From Micropterus salmoides (taxonomy: Eukaryota > Chordata > Actinopteri > Centrarchiformes > Centrarchidae), in contig NW_024043372.1 in NCBI RefSeq assembly GCF_014851395.1, forward strand, positions 14,006,059 through 14,070,058: 64,000 nucleotides of DNA, written 5' to 3'. The first letter of the stretch is position 1, and the number at the start of each line of letters is the position of its first letter. The notes beneath the pieces are model-generated. The model saw only the letters and a list, made by a program, of their open reading frames with translations, had not been told where the DNA came from and searched no databases. Below, one piece after another: positions 28,971 to 39,960 of this stretch. The translations under genes and the position numbers were made by a program.

Positions 28971-30466
28971 TTCTTTCTTTCTGCCTTTCTGCCTTTATTT
29001 CTTTCCACTCTCCCTGTCCACTCTTCTCCCTGCTCATAAATCCTCCTTCCCTTTGTCAGCTCTCCTCCCCTTGCTAACACTTTGTCACATTGCTTTTTCC
29101 CACTCTCACTCCTTTTCCCCTGACTTATCAATGCACACACACACTCCCTATACCTGTCTCTTCTATCTTCCTTTATCTCTTTCTTCCTCTGCCTCCCACT
29201 CTTTCTGTTGATTTTAACATCTTGCTGCTACATTCATGCTTCGGGCCTCTCTGAGACCATCCGCTTCTTGCCCGCTCCCTCCGCTGTTATCAATCATCCT
29301 CTATTGGTCCATTCATCACGTAGCCAGGTCGCTATTGGTTCATTCATCAACCAGCCAGCAGCCCCACAGCTGCAGACAGCAACCAGCACACAGGCCCAGG
29401 AATGTATAGGCTCAGAGTTTGGTCCCTAATGTTGCACGGCACTTGAAACTGTGCAGTAGGTATCCTGGGAAATTTTACCAGAGGCAAGACTTCTTTAACA
29501 GGGCCTATTATAAAGTAATAGTACTAGTAATATTCTGATATAGAAAACAACTGTGAAACTATTGTTATAATACTGCAGAACCCATTCTCACGCTTTCATT
29601 CGAAATTGAGAGACATGTGGCTGATTAGTTTGTCAGATAGAAAGAACCCTACATACATTTCCCTGTAGCCAACATGAATGTGAGTGTAACACTGGGCGGT
29701 GTGAAGTTATACCATGGCCGCCAAAACTACTTGTGATTGGCTGCCAGGCATCTGTTAAAATCACATTACAGAACACCCTGAACATATGCTGCCTTCAAAT
29801 CCAACACACAGGACACTGTTGCTAGGCATTACCGTACGACTAAATAGATTTCTTTCTTTCTTTGAACTGCTTTGAACTTCATTTCCTGACTCTGAGAAAG
29901 GCGATTGCTAGAAATTACCTGGTGTACCTGGAAAGTGTCCTTGCTCGTATTGTACAACACAAATTAAAGGATTCTGGAGACTTTAAAGACAGAAACAGGT
30001 GTTTTTTTTAACAACCTGCTGTTTTAAAAATAAATTGTCAAGGATTTATCTTTCAGAAAAACACTCAAATTTTATGAAACAGAAATGCAGGAGAAACATG
30101 AAATGGGTTTATCTAGAAACAAGGAAAGGGTTGGCAACTATAGTAATTCCTTAAAAATAACTATAGTGGGCTCCAACATTTTGAACAGGTGCGGCTGCCA
30201 CTTAGCTAGTGCCGCTGAGAGTCTGCACTTAGGCACAGTGGAATTTTGAGCTAAATGCTAATGTCAGCTTGCTAACATGACATCACTGTTTCCTAAAGTT
30301 GCTAGCTGGATAAAAAATGAAAAAGGTAACTTTCTTGGGCTGACATCAACATACATTGCAACTGGTGAACTCTGAGCTGGAAAGCACACAAGTGTGAAGT
30401 TTAACTATCCTCCTAATTCAATGTACATGAATTATTAAAGTGTTAACTGTCACTGGTGTAATGGAC

Positions 30467-30469
<3 letters not shown>

Positions 30470-30500
<31 letters not shown>
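30470..30500 (+). repeat. (AC)n microsatellite
   Basis: About 15 perfect AC units, followed by TACACAC and then a short GAAACT triplication (30510-30526). Confidence 0.95.
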
Positions 30501-30505
<5 letters not shown>

Positions 30506-31222
30506 ACTGAAACTGAAACTGAAACTATTAGAAGAGGTGGATCCTAATAATCTCCAACTTGACCCCATGAAAAACAGAATGTAAACTGCCTCAATATCTC
30601 CAGGTGATAGTAATTAAAGTGTGAACATTTTTATGCATCTATTAACACCTCCACTCTCAGAGGACGCAGCTGTCTGAGTCAAATTGGCTCATTTGCCAGT
30701 CGCTGTCCTTTCCTCATTCTCACCAGCTCAACCTTCTGCCTCCCTGAGAGCATGGATGAAAGACGGACAGAGAAATATACACACACGCACGAGAAAGTGT
30801 TGTTTAGGTATTAGTCAACAGAACTGTGTCATTCTGGAAATTGGATTCATTCACCATCAGCTGAAACGTTCCTAACCCCCTTGTGACCTCATGTTGATTT
30901 TTCAATTTACCTTCAGGTAAAGTTGGTGCTCCGTGAAGGTCGCCAAAATTCTTTAACTCCCCTGTTTATTAAACCGTTTCATATCCACTTAGTTTTTGTG
31001 TTTTTTTATGTGTGGATGTCAAGCTAAATACACTTTCTCGACTACCATTCCCCTACGACAGTGACATGTTTCTGTTATTACCAAATGGGGCCACAGCTGT
31101 CAACCCCATTAATGAAATATTAATATTTACAAAGTTTCAACTTTTGGTGATGTGTTTGAGTTTAAAGGGTCAGTTCATCTAAATTACAAGAAAACATATT
31201 CTCACCTATGTCTAGTGGTATG

Positions 31223-31757
31223 CAGTGGTGGAAAGTAAGTATATTATACTATACTTTATACCTTTACTCTACATAGGTAGAAGTAAATGTTGTGATTTTT
31301 ACTCCACTAAATTCCCCAGCTGTAGTCACTATAAAGTTTGAGATTTTTAATAAAAAACACAAGTTTATAAAAGCTTGCAAACAAAACTACAATATCAGAG
31401 ATTAAACCAGTTTTTCTAAACCTTTCTGGCTAGTAACCCTTTTTTAAAAAAGTCCTTGTCATGTTTTGAAGCGCAAACAATTTATACAAATCTCCCATTG
31501 ATCATCTCAAGAACCCTCATCTTGGAGGGGCCCAACCCCTAGGCCAGGAAACTAAGTAACAGTAAAATGCTGCTTACAAACTGATGCTTAAGTTCTAATT
31601 AATTGTGTGTAATATGTAATATTCATCACAGCAGTTATTTCTCTGCAGGAGTCCTTTTATTTTTAATACTTTAAGTACATTTTGCTGAAAATACTTCTTT
31701 TCCTTAAGTAGGGTTTTAAATGCAGGATTTTTACTTGTAATCGAGTATTTTTTTAAA
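31223..31757 (+). mobile_element. CAGTGGTGGAAAGTA-type teleost element
   Basis: It starts CAGTGGTGGAAAGTAAGTA and contains TACTTTATACCTTTACTCTA; its later part reads TACTTTAAGTACATTTTGCT and TTTTTACTTGTAATCGAGTA. This is the well-known teleost element rich in alternating TACTT/AAGTA. The 3' terminus looks truncated. Confidence 0.6.
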
Positions 31758-32069
31758 GTCCAGTTGTCATGGAATAGTAGATGTCCAAATATCCATTTTA
31801 TTTCCTCAGCACTTTAACGATGTTAGGTCCACGTTGATTAAAACCTGTAGCCACCATCAGATGAAGAAGATTGTGTGATATTTTTGAAAGCTGCAGAACA
31901 GTCACTAAATCGACCTTGAGGTGAGATTGTTTTTTCAACTGCTTTTTCCAAAATCAAGAATGAACTTTAAATCTTTAAATTTCCCCTTCGTTTTTTGAAT
32001 AAATATCTGTCTCTGAGATTGTTGCCACTACCCTGTTAAGTACAACAGTAAATGGATGATTCGTTCAAT

Positions 32070-32914
32070 AAGGGCTGAAACGATTCATCGATTAAATCGA
32101 TAAAATCGATTATTAAAACGCATCAACGCAAATTCTTTGCATCGATGCTTCGTTTAATCCATTTAACTATACAGCACAGTGTTTCGCATGGACATTTATT
32201 ACTGTCGCACATTGCGCTTATGCTGTGAACACGACGTGATTATAGTGGAGCTGTTTGCAAAGTGGAGGAAGAGAGAGAAAATAGCAAGGGACAAAGAAGA
32301 AAGTGTCCAAAGTATGGGATTATTTCAAGCTAAAGAAAACAACAACTCTGTAATGTTACCGTCCGTCCACCGTAAAATGAAATTTATGTCGCCTCGGCAA
32401 CAGTACGACGGCATCTGATCAGAAAGCAGCCGGTGTTCTGCCAGTGGACCACAGACAAGGTAACAGTAACAGCAACTTTAGCATTTAACTGAGATCATGA
32501 TTGATTGTTGAGTTGAAGGCTCGCCAAAGTAAGCAGCAGACCTCAGCTGAAAATGTGCACACGTGTGTTTGTTGTTCTCCTTTTTGGGCCGTGAGTTGTA
32601 ACCTCACAGTCATTCCTTAACTGGGTGTTGGGGAGCTACACCTTTTAACTCTCCTCCAGCTCTCTCTGTAGCTCAGACAATCCCTGCTACCTGCCTGTGC
32701 TGATCCATCCTTTCACCCAGATTCTTTGTCTTTATTATTGCCATATTTATAATAACAAACAACAGCTGTTTTGTGTGCAGGATCGCTCATTTCCATTCGT
32801 TCATTTGCCGCCGCCGCCGCCAAGCAAAAGTACTTCTTAAATGACACATCGATGAATCGTTGAAATAATCTATCGAAGCTTTGAATACTAAAATCATCGT
32901 TAGCTGCAGCCCTA
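32070..32914. mobile_element. hAT-like non-autonomous transposon with 8-bp TSD
   Basis: The left end AAGGGCTGAAACGAT and the right end (inverted) TAGGGCTGCAGCTAACGAT are terminal inverted repeats. Flanks CGTTCAAT (32062-32069) and CATTCAAT (32915-32922) are an 8-bp target duplication with one change, the hAT hallmark. Sub-terminal ATCGAT palindromes repeat at both ends. An internal open frame (32179-32418) starts with no clear domain, so it cannot encode a working transposase. Confidence 0.8.
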
Positions 32915-35621
32915 CATTCAATTAATAATTACATTTAAAAATTCAACAGCAAAATCTCTATCTAGAAACAATGACCCCATTATTTTGGAGAATCCCCAGA
33001 CCAGTTTTCCTTGGAACTACTTTGCCACATAAATCCCTATAAAAATTGTTCATTGTGTGTTTTGTGGTGCTCACAGCAATAAAAACTTTAATGAGGCAAT
33101 ATCTCTTTCCAGAAACAGCGTCCCTTGTTACTTGAGATAATCCACATTGAGGAGAAAGCAGAAAACTCATAAGATAATAATATGCATGGCTAGATACCAT
33201 GGTGAACTGACCATTTAACACATGTCAAACACACTTCTTTGGGTAATTAATAGGTTGAATATTCTGAATATGGTGACATATCGGGGTCAGTACTTTCTTT
33301 TGACACTTGGAGAGAGCTCCTCCACTGTTACTCTAGAATGACTGAATGTGATGGCATGTCTGTTCCTATACAGCAGCCCATATATCAGACTTGTGACCAC
33401 ACAACCTCCAGTGGTGCGACAGGGCACCGCTGATAGTGTCTGGTGCCAACGATAACAAGAGCCTTGTTCAGTGCCACGTACTCTTCTGCAACACTCACCT
33501 GTCATTATGCATGTGCATGTGTGTGCGTGTGTGTGTGGAAAGCATGTAACTGAAAAGACATGTGGTGCTCATACACATTCCTTCTGCCCCGCTCATGAAT
33601 CACTCTGCCCCCACCTCTGCAGCCAACGGCCTGGGGTTCCTTGGAGAGGGAGATAGGAGGGCGAATGAGGAGAAGTGTAGGAGGCTGAAGTATGTGAAGT
33701 GTAATAGCTGTGCTTTATGTGTGTATGTGTGCTATTTGCTTATATGGGTGTAGGTTCACTGCTTTGATACAAGGTATACACGTCCTTATACAGATTTTAT
33801 CAGAGGAAAGGTTTATCTGTGAGGGATTAAAAAAGAACAATCTGATTGGAGAGATGTATAAAAACACACATGTATACCTACAATATGTTTGAGGCTCTTA
33901 TAGCATGTGTACTGTGGACAGCAGATGAACTCCAGATGGCTGTAACGGTGCCTGATAGGGTAATGAAAGCATATAGTATGTTATGATAAGCATACAGTAC
34001 TTCTTAAGTATTTCTAAAACTCTTAACATCCACTTTCCTGAGTGAAATATTCAAACCAAACAAAACATCCTTGATTTTGTTGGTGCACAATTCCATCAAA
34101 TGGAAATATTCTCGATGTCTATTTTAGCATAGTTCCCCAAAATCCAGCCTGACATTTTTAGTGCATTTGGAAACGCTGGGATGTCCAGTAGTATATAAAA
34201 CAAACTTATGTGGATTTGAATAGAGTTTGGCAGCACAGCATGAGTTTGTATCAACTCTGCCTTATGCAGGAAAGTGGGATTGAGGAGGTTAAGTATTAAT
34301 TTGCACAAGTTTTAAGCTTCATCATGGTCGTCTAAGAAATTACATTAACACACACACAGAAGTGCTATATGCACATCCAATCCTGTATTTTGGCCAGGTG
34401 CAGATGTATGATTATCTCCACACTTGATTATAGCGCTCAAACTTTTTTGGGCTGAAACTGAAGCCTTTTAAGTCCAACCGGACCTTCATCAATGATGTCA
34501 TGAGAAAGGGCACAGTAAAACTACATATATAAGTACAATACTGATGAGATCATATTCAATCAATGTCAACTGAAAAACTGAGACAGTCAACATATGTTCA
34601 AACAAATTACTTGCAAATCACAAAATAATTAGGACAACATTGGGAAAGATACAATAGACCCTACTGTGCAGGATGACCATTAATGCCCTTAGTTACCTTA
34701 CTGAAAGCGTTCAAATTGTTTTACTGGATAGGTTGACCATGATGTCTGCAACTTTTTTCTATTTTTAAACAAATCACCTCAAATGAAAAATTTATTCAAC
34801 AAACAAGTATTTTCTTTAAAATATTATATTTTCGTTTGTATTAAAAACATCCAAAAGTTATATGGTATATACAGGGGATTTACTCCTTTATTAGTAGTAG
34901 TGTTGTAGCGCAGTTTTGCATTGATGTTTTGGTCTTTTCATGAGATTTGTTGATAATAATTTAAAATATACAACAATGCCAGGCTTACCCTTTAAATAAT
35001 CTGAAGTTAATCTTAATCATTTCCATCCAAGACTGCAACTCTGGAAAACATGACATGGTTGTCTCCCGTCCACTCACACGCTCCCACCGGGGGCCCAACA
35101 TACCCAAGGACACAATGTCAAATTCCACATGGCTGAGCTACCTGGCCAGGCTATTATTGGACCACATGCCTGATAGGACTGCAGGAGCAAGGGGACTGGG
35201 AGGACACAAAAAACAACTGTGAAGATCACACAAAAGGTGCTGGAGACAAACAGGAGGACAGCAAGCTCCCAGACGGGGAAGAGACAGTCAATATCACACT
35301 GAGGAAGAGAAAAGATGAAACAAACATAAACAAAGCTAGAACAACCCACCAAACTGAGATAATAAGTAGACACAAACTGATCCCACAAAACTGGAGTTCC
35401 AAAACTAACAAAATGTAGATTATCTTTATTGTGTGTGTGATTTAATGTATCTTTTCCGATAATGCCAACAAACAAAACTAAAAACTAGTAACATTAGCGA
35501 ACCTTAGCTATCTTTGCTAGCATTTGCAGTACAGTCTATGGATGATTAAAAATAACCTGGCGTAGTTTTGTGAGGAAGGTTAGCTTCTACTAGGTAACTA
35601 GCTTAGGGTATCCCGGGCAAA

Positions 35622-36166
35622 CCAGTGCTGTGTCTCAACTCATGCCTTTCCATATTTGCACTTACTATTTTGAGTGCGTAACTGCCTTCACACTGACTAG
35701 TATGGCAAAATGCAATACACTATGAGAACAACATAATAGTCATAAAGTTGAGTGTGGAACGCTGGACACTTCTCACCCTCAACAGTTACCATCTTGGCTA
35801 CGTAGCAGAAGGGAAGGAACCACAAACCTATTTTTAAACCTTTTAAGCAGCTGGGGAAGGTTCATTGCTTGCAAGTTTAAAAGTAAAAGTACATTAATTC
35901 TTAATAAAATTGAATTGAAGTCAAGTGAACAAACAAATTATACAATGAAATACAAATATTGGCAATAGTGATCTGCCCGGTTACATTCCCTATTGAAAAG
36001 AAGAAGAAAAAGTGGTTAAATGTTGCGATCCTCATTTGCGGTAACTGCACAATGGCTGTGTTTAATTTGAGACAACACTGTCCCAAGTAAGTGCATGGAG
36101 TACATAATGTAGGCTACTACATGATAGTGTACTAATGGAAGTATCCTAGTTGAGACTCAGCTCTGG
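35622..36166. mobile_element. Non-autonomous TIR element
   Basis: The ends CCAGTGCTGTGTCTCAACT (35622-35640) and its inverted partner AGTTGAGACTCAGCTCTGG (36148-36166) pair at 17 of 19 positions. The 500-nt interior has no useful open frame. The superfamily is not clear because no clean target duplication was seen. Confidence 0.6.
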
Positions 36167-36518
36167 ATGTCTGGTCACCTTAAACTAACAAGCTGGCACT
36201 CAGTTTGTTTAGCTACCAGTGCTTTCAGCTACGCTAGCTAGCTACACAGTCCTCTCGATTGCAAAGAAAAAATGGAAATGTGGTGCAGAAATGGAATAAT
36301 AATAGAACAATAATTAAATGATGATGCCAAGTACAGATACAGATATATAAAAATATAGTAAAACTAAAGTTGAAAAATAAAATGAACAAGTGAAAGACAA
36401 ATAGAAGAGTAAATTAAGATTTAATGTAGTTTTGTAATTTTATCAATTGATTGGTGGAAAATGATAAAGCTTTATATTTCTTTTTACACTTCATTTTATA
36501 TAACCAATATATATTATT

Positions 36519-36640
36519 ATGGCTGGGCACATTAATGCGTTATTGTGGCTTTGACGCATTAATTAATTAATTAACGGCAACAATTATTTTATTGCACGTT
36601 AACGCATTTTTTATTTTTTTTTATTATTATTATTTTGAAA
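36519..36640 (+). mobile_element. hAT-like element, left end
   Basis: TATGGCTGGGCACATTAATG, TTTGACGCATTAATTAATTA and TTGCACGTTAACGCATTTTT match the ends of fish hAT elements that carry TTAACGCG/AATGCG palindromes. The right end was not found. Confidence 0.45.
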
Positions 36641-37779
36641 GTATGTCTCACTGGCTCTGAATACACAAACACTCACACCATGGGTCACAGGAGGGGTGGG
36701 ATGTTGATCAGCCTGCAAACCACCCACCCAAACAAGCAGTGGAGGGAGGCTTCGGCAGGATACAGCGTGTGGGAGAAAGACAGCGCTCTGCGAGTAAACG
36801 GCAGGCGCTCTATTGACAGTAACCATGGCAGCTGTAGCCTATTTAATATTACAGGCTACATAACTTTACCTGATAGGCCTTCATCTAGTTTTGCGGGGAT
36901 GCTCTGCCTGATGTCCTGTTTAGATTCTGGAATAACATATAACAATGCAATTAATTGATGACCTGACTCTGATGACCTTTACATATATAATAATGGCAAT
37001 ATTCTATGGGAGAAGTGGTCTTTGTTGTTTTGTCTTTGTTTTTGTTCTTTCTTCACTGCAGATTTGAAAAGGTTCCACAAGAATCCATTAAGGATTTCAA
37101 AAGTTGTCACATGGCAGATATTTTTGTGGCAGGTCAGATATGTCTATACAGACAGTCATTAACAATTAAGGTGACCGCAATCACTTAATATTCCACAAGG
37201 AAAGTATTTTCATAAAAGCCGTATTTACAGACTTTAAAAAAATGTTTTCGCTGGACTGAGTAGTTAATTTTTCTGGTCTTCATAAGTCCAGAAAAACAAG
37301 AATCTGAGATGCTGTTTAAGATGGCTTGAAGATAGTCAACTGCCAGAAGAGCATGAGATCATCACTGAATCAGCAAAGCTATGATCCATAATAACCAGAT
37401 ATTACAGCCAGACTCTGTTGTGTTAGGAGACATATGTGATGAGCCAATGTTCTCGTTTCCTCAGGGCAGCCTCTTCTCACAGAGAAGCTCATATATTTGT
37501 AACATCCTCTTCACGACCAAGCCCCCCCCCCCGGCCTCCTCTTCTTTCTCATCTTCATCCTCCTCCCAGGTCAAGGATCTAGTATATGCAAGAGATGGAT
37601 AAAATCTTTCGTGGGAGGGAGAGTCAAATGGTTTGTCAGAGAGGTCGGCTGAGAGGGAGAGGAGGGGAGCGGCGGGAAGGGTGCAACGGCCAAACACAAC
37701 AGATGTTTTCGGCTGTTCGGACGTTTTGTGTTTCAGCTGCAGTGGGGTGTGAAACAGAAAGATCTCAATGTGATTTACA

Positions 37780-38028
37780 CCCGCCACCACTCTCCTCCTC
37801 CCCGTCATCCTCTCCTTTCATTTCCTCTCCTTTTCCTCATTTTTGTCCTCCTTTCCTTTCCTTTCTTCCCTGTCCTCACCCTCTCCTTTCCTTCCATCCC
37901 ATCCTCTCCATCTCTCCTCTTCTTCCTCATCTTCTCTCCTCTTGTCTCATCTCCTCTCTTCTTCCTTTGCGCCCCTTCCTCCTTCTCCTCCTCTTCTCCT
38001 CTCCCCTCTTCTCCCCTCCTCTCTGACA
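37780..38028 (+). repeat. Long homopyrimidine tract
   Basis: About 250 nt of almost pure C/T on this strand (TCCTC, CTTTCC and CTCCT units). The long open frames reported on both strands here are low-complexity Ser/Pro/Leu or Arg/Glu/Lys frames and not genes. Such tracts can form triplex DNA. Confidence 0.9.
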
Positions 38029-38884
38029 TTTCATTGGTGGCTGCAGAAATGAAAAGGCTGCATGTATTCCCTAATCTCATTTGTGGTGAAAAATCTTCTG
38101 TCAACTGCATTATATATTTTATTTCTGGGATGCAACTCACCTACAAGCATCTCGTTCATTGGTTTCAACCCAAAAAAGAAGACTAGTTATCATTAAATTG
38201 AGGGCTTATATTAGGTTCAGTCTGGGGAAGTGATTTGTGTTGAGATAGACAAAAATTCTCCCTCCGCCTGCAGCTAGCAAATGGAAATCATTATGTGTGA
38301 TTGGAGGGTTTGGCTGCCGGAGAAAAGCCTGACTGTCTCTGTGACTGACACCCATGGACTACCCACTGGCTCTCAGATGGAATTTGCGATAAAGCAATCC
38401 TCCCAGAGGATTAAAAAGGCCTCTACACTCTCCACATCAACCTGGATCACTGTTAAGTTTCAGTATTGTGTTTGGAAGGAATTTATCTCTTTATCTCATC
38501 CCAAATGCAGCAATATCTTGTGTTCACGCCGAAGACTCCCATCATGCAGACAGTAATATCTACTTTCCAGAGTCTGATAAGGTCTGGAAACAAGATAATT
38601 AGCTCAGACCTGTTGTTTTCTTGTCATGCTTTCCATGCAGCCCTGCTCCTGACCTATACTTTCTCTCATTCTCCTCCATCAGCCTAATCTCTGTGTCCTC
38701 TCTCTTCTGATCCCCCCCCCTTTGCTTTGATGTTCCTTGTCAGCATCACCCCCCCAACCTCCCAACACCAGACATCCTGGTTAGACCAGATTACACGGTG
38801 GTGGAGGGAAGCAGCCACACAAAACAATCATTTTTCCATTGTTGTCTACACATGAAAAGTCAGGCTCATGTGTTTTTCTGTGTT

Positions 38885-39120
38885 TAAAGGGTTGGTTCGA
38901 CCAAACCTACCTTTTTTAGGTACATAGCAATGCAGATAGTTTTAATTTCCACCAGTTTTCAGATATCCGTTTGGTCCAACCCTTCACTTCACTAAAAAAT
39001 GACATGAAAAATATTAACATATCTTTTCAAAAACAGTGTCCTGTTTACTCTGGATTAACCACAGAACACTCTGATTGATCATTCTACTGAAGAAATAGTT
39101 CATTTAAACAGGGGTAATAA
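38885..39120 (+). repeat. Dispersed repeat with GGTTGGTTCGACC start
   Basis: It begins AAAGGGTTGGTTCGACCAAA and later carries ATATCTTTTCAAAAACAGTG, then GTTTACTCTGGATTAACCAC. Related copies are at 55395-55690, at 31165-33215 (broken) and, inverted, at 56715-56815. Confidence 0.55.
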
Positions 39121-39594
39121 ATAATGAGGATGATTTGAGCTGGTGGTGGACAGCTGTTAACAGAGAGTCACTCATTTAGGGTGAAAAGGTCACACAGGGC
39201 GAGACTCAGTAGCAAGCGGAACAGGAAATGAGGAAGTGGAAAGTTGACTCAGAGTGTGTCTACATTTGTGTTTTTTAAGATTGTCAGAGTTATACTGATT
39301 GCTTACATTTCTCATAGATTCAAGACATACACAAAATAATGAAATAATGAAAACAGTTACCAACAAATTCAAGATTTACTCCTGTTTGAGTAATGTTTGC
39401 TAAAGGCTAATTTAGGAAATTGTTTTAAATAAAAGAAGTACTGAGAAACCATTTGAAGATGTACTATTACGATGTTGGTTTTGGTCTTTTATATGGGATT
39501 TGTTGACAATAAGAAAAACAGCAACATTATGTAGTATTTTTATCTTAAAATAACTTATAGCTTTAAAATCATTTTGATGGTACACTGACTTGTA

Positions 39595-39960
39595 ACAGGG
39601 AGAATGGCGTTTCTGTCATTGCCACGCCGGCACGGGGAGCTTGGTATTGGCACTATGTAATGATAAAATCCCGGGAAGGACATCTATTGCGATAACGGCG
39701 TAAGACAGGTGCCGAGCTGGCCGTCTTGCTGTACTAGTAAGTAATAACTTATTATATACTTCGTGAAATAAAAGGCTGCAGGACAGATGCCGAGCGGGCA
39801 TTATTTCTGTATACACAGTTGGACTAGTAAGTAATGTCTGGCTGTGTTAGCAAAGTTGTCGACTTGCTAGCTTTTGATCATATGTAATCATAACAAATCC
39901 GCATGTACAGCAGTCCTTATTTACGACAGCGGTGAAGTACCCTCTAAAACGGTAGGGGCG
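39595..39960. other. CpG-bearing island with internal duplication
   Basis: CpG-rich words (CCACGCCGGCACGGGG, ATAACGGCG, GTCGACTTG) stand out from the AT-rich surroundings. A unit starting GACAGGTGCCGAGC (39704) and ending ACTAGTAAGTAAT (39745) recurs from 39782 to 39836 with an insertion. On the minus strand the frame at 39616-39816 reads PARHLS twice. No gene family was recognised; it may be a repeat or a regulatory island. Confidence 0.4.

Larger units (their letters stand above)
24086..30100. other. Intergenic desert, part 1
   Basis: No convincing gene. It contains a GAAGT-rich repeat (24192-24777), a (GT)25 tract (25988-26037), an inverted long interspersed repeat (28310-28970) and otherwise unique AT-rich DNA. 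Open frames at 27352-27579, 27648-27875 and 29208-29429 lack domains, flanking splice logic or related copies. Confidence 0.55.
30101..35000. other. Intergenic desert, part 2: nested repeat cluster
   Basis: No gene was recognised. The span 31165-33215 is a stack of nested repeats with an hAT-like insertion (32070-32914). A fragment of the 4789-5800 family lies at 30210-30285 and a CA tract at 30470-30500. The remainder, including 33230-34700, shows no coding signal. Confidence 0.55.

Noticed and set aside
32179..32418. 79-codon frame inside the hAT-like element as a transposase
   Set aside because: Too short, and no DDE/RNase H or BED zinc-finger residues visible; at most a relic.
35074..35475. 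133-codon minus-strand open frame
   Set aside because: No domain, no splice or promoter context, and a hydrophobic Phe/Val/Leu-rich composition expected by chance from the antisense of AC-rich DNA.
37586..38186. Open frames of 111-152 codons on both strands
   Set aside because: They are translations of a homopyrimidine/homopurine tract.
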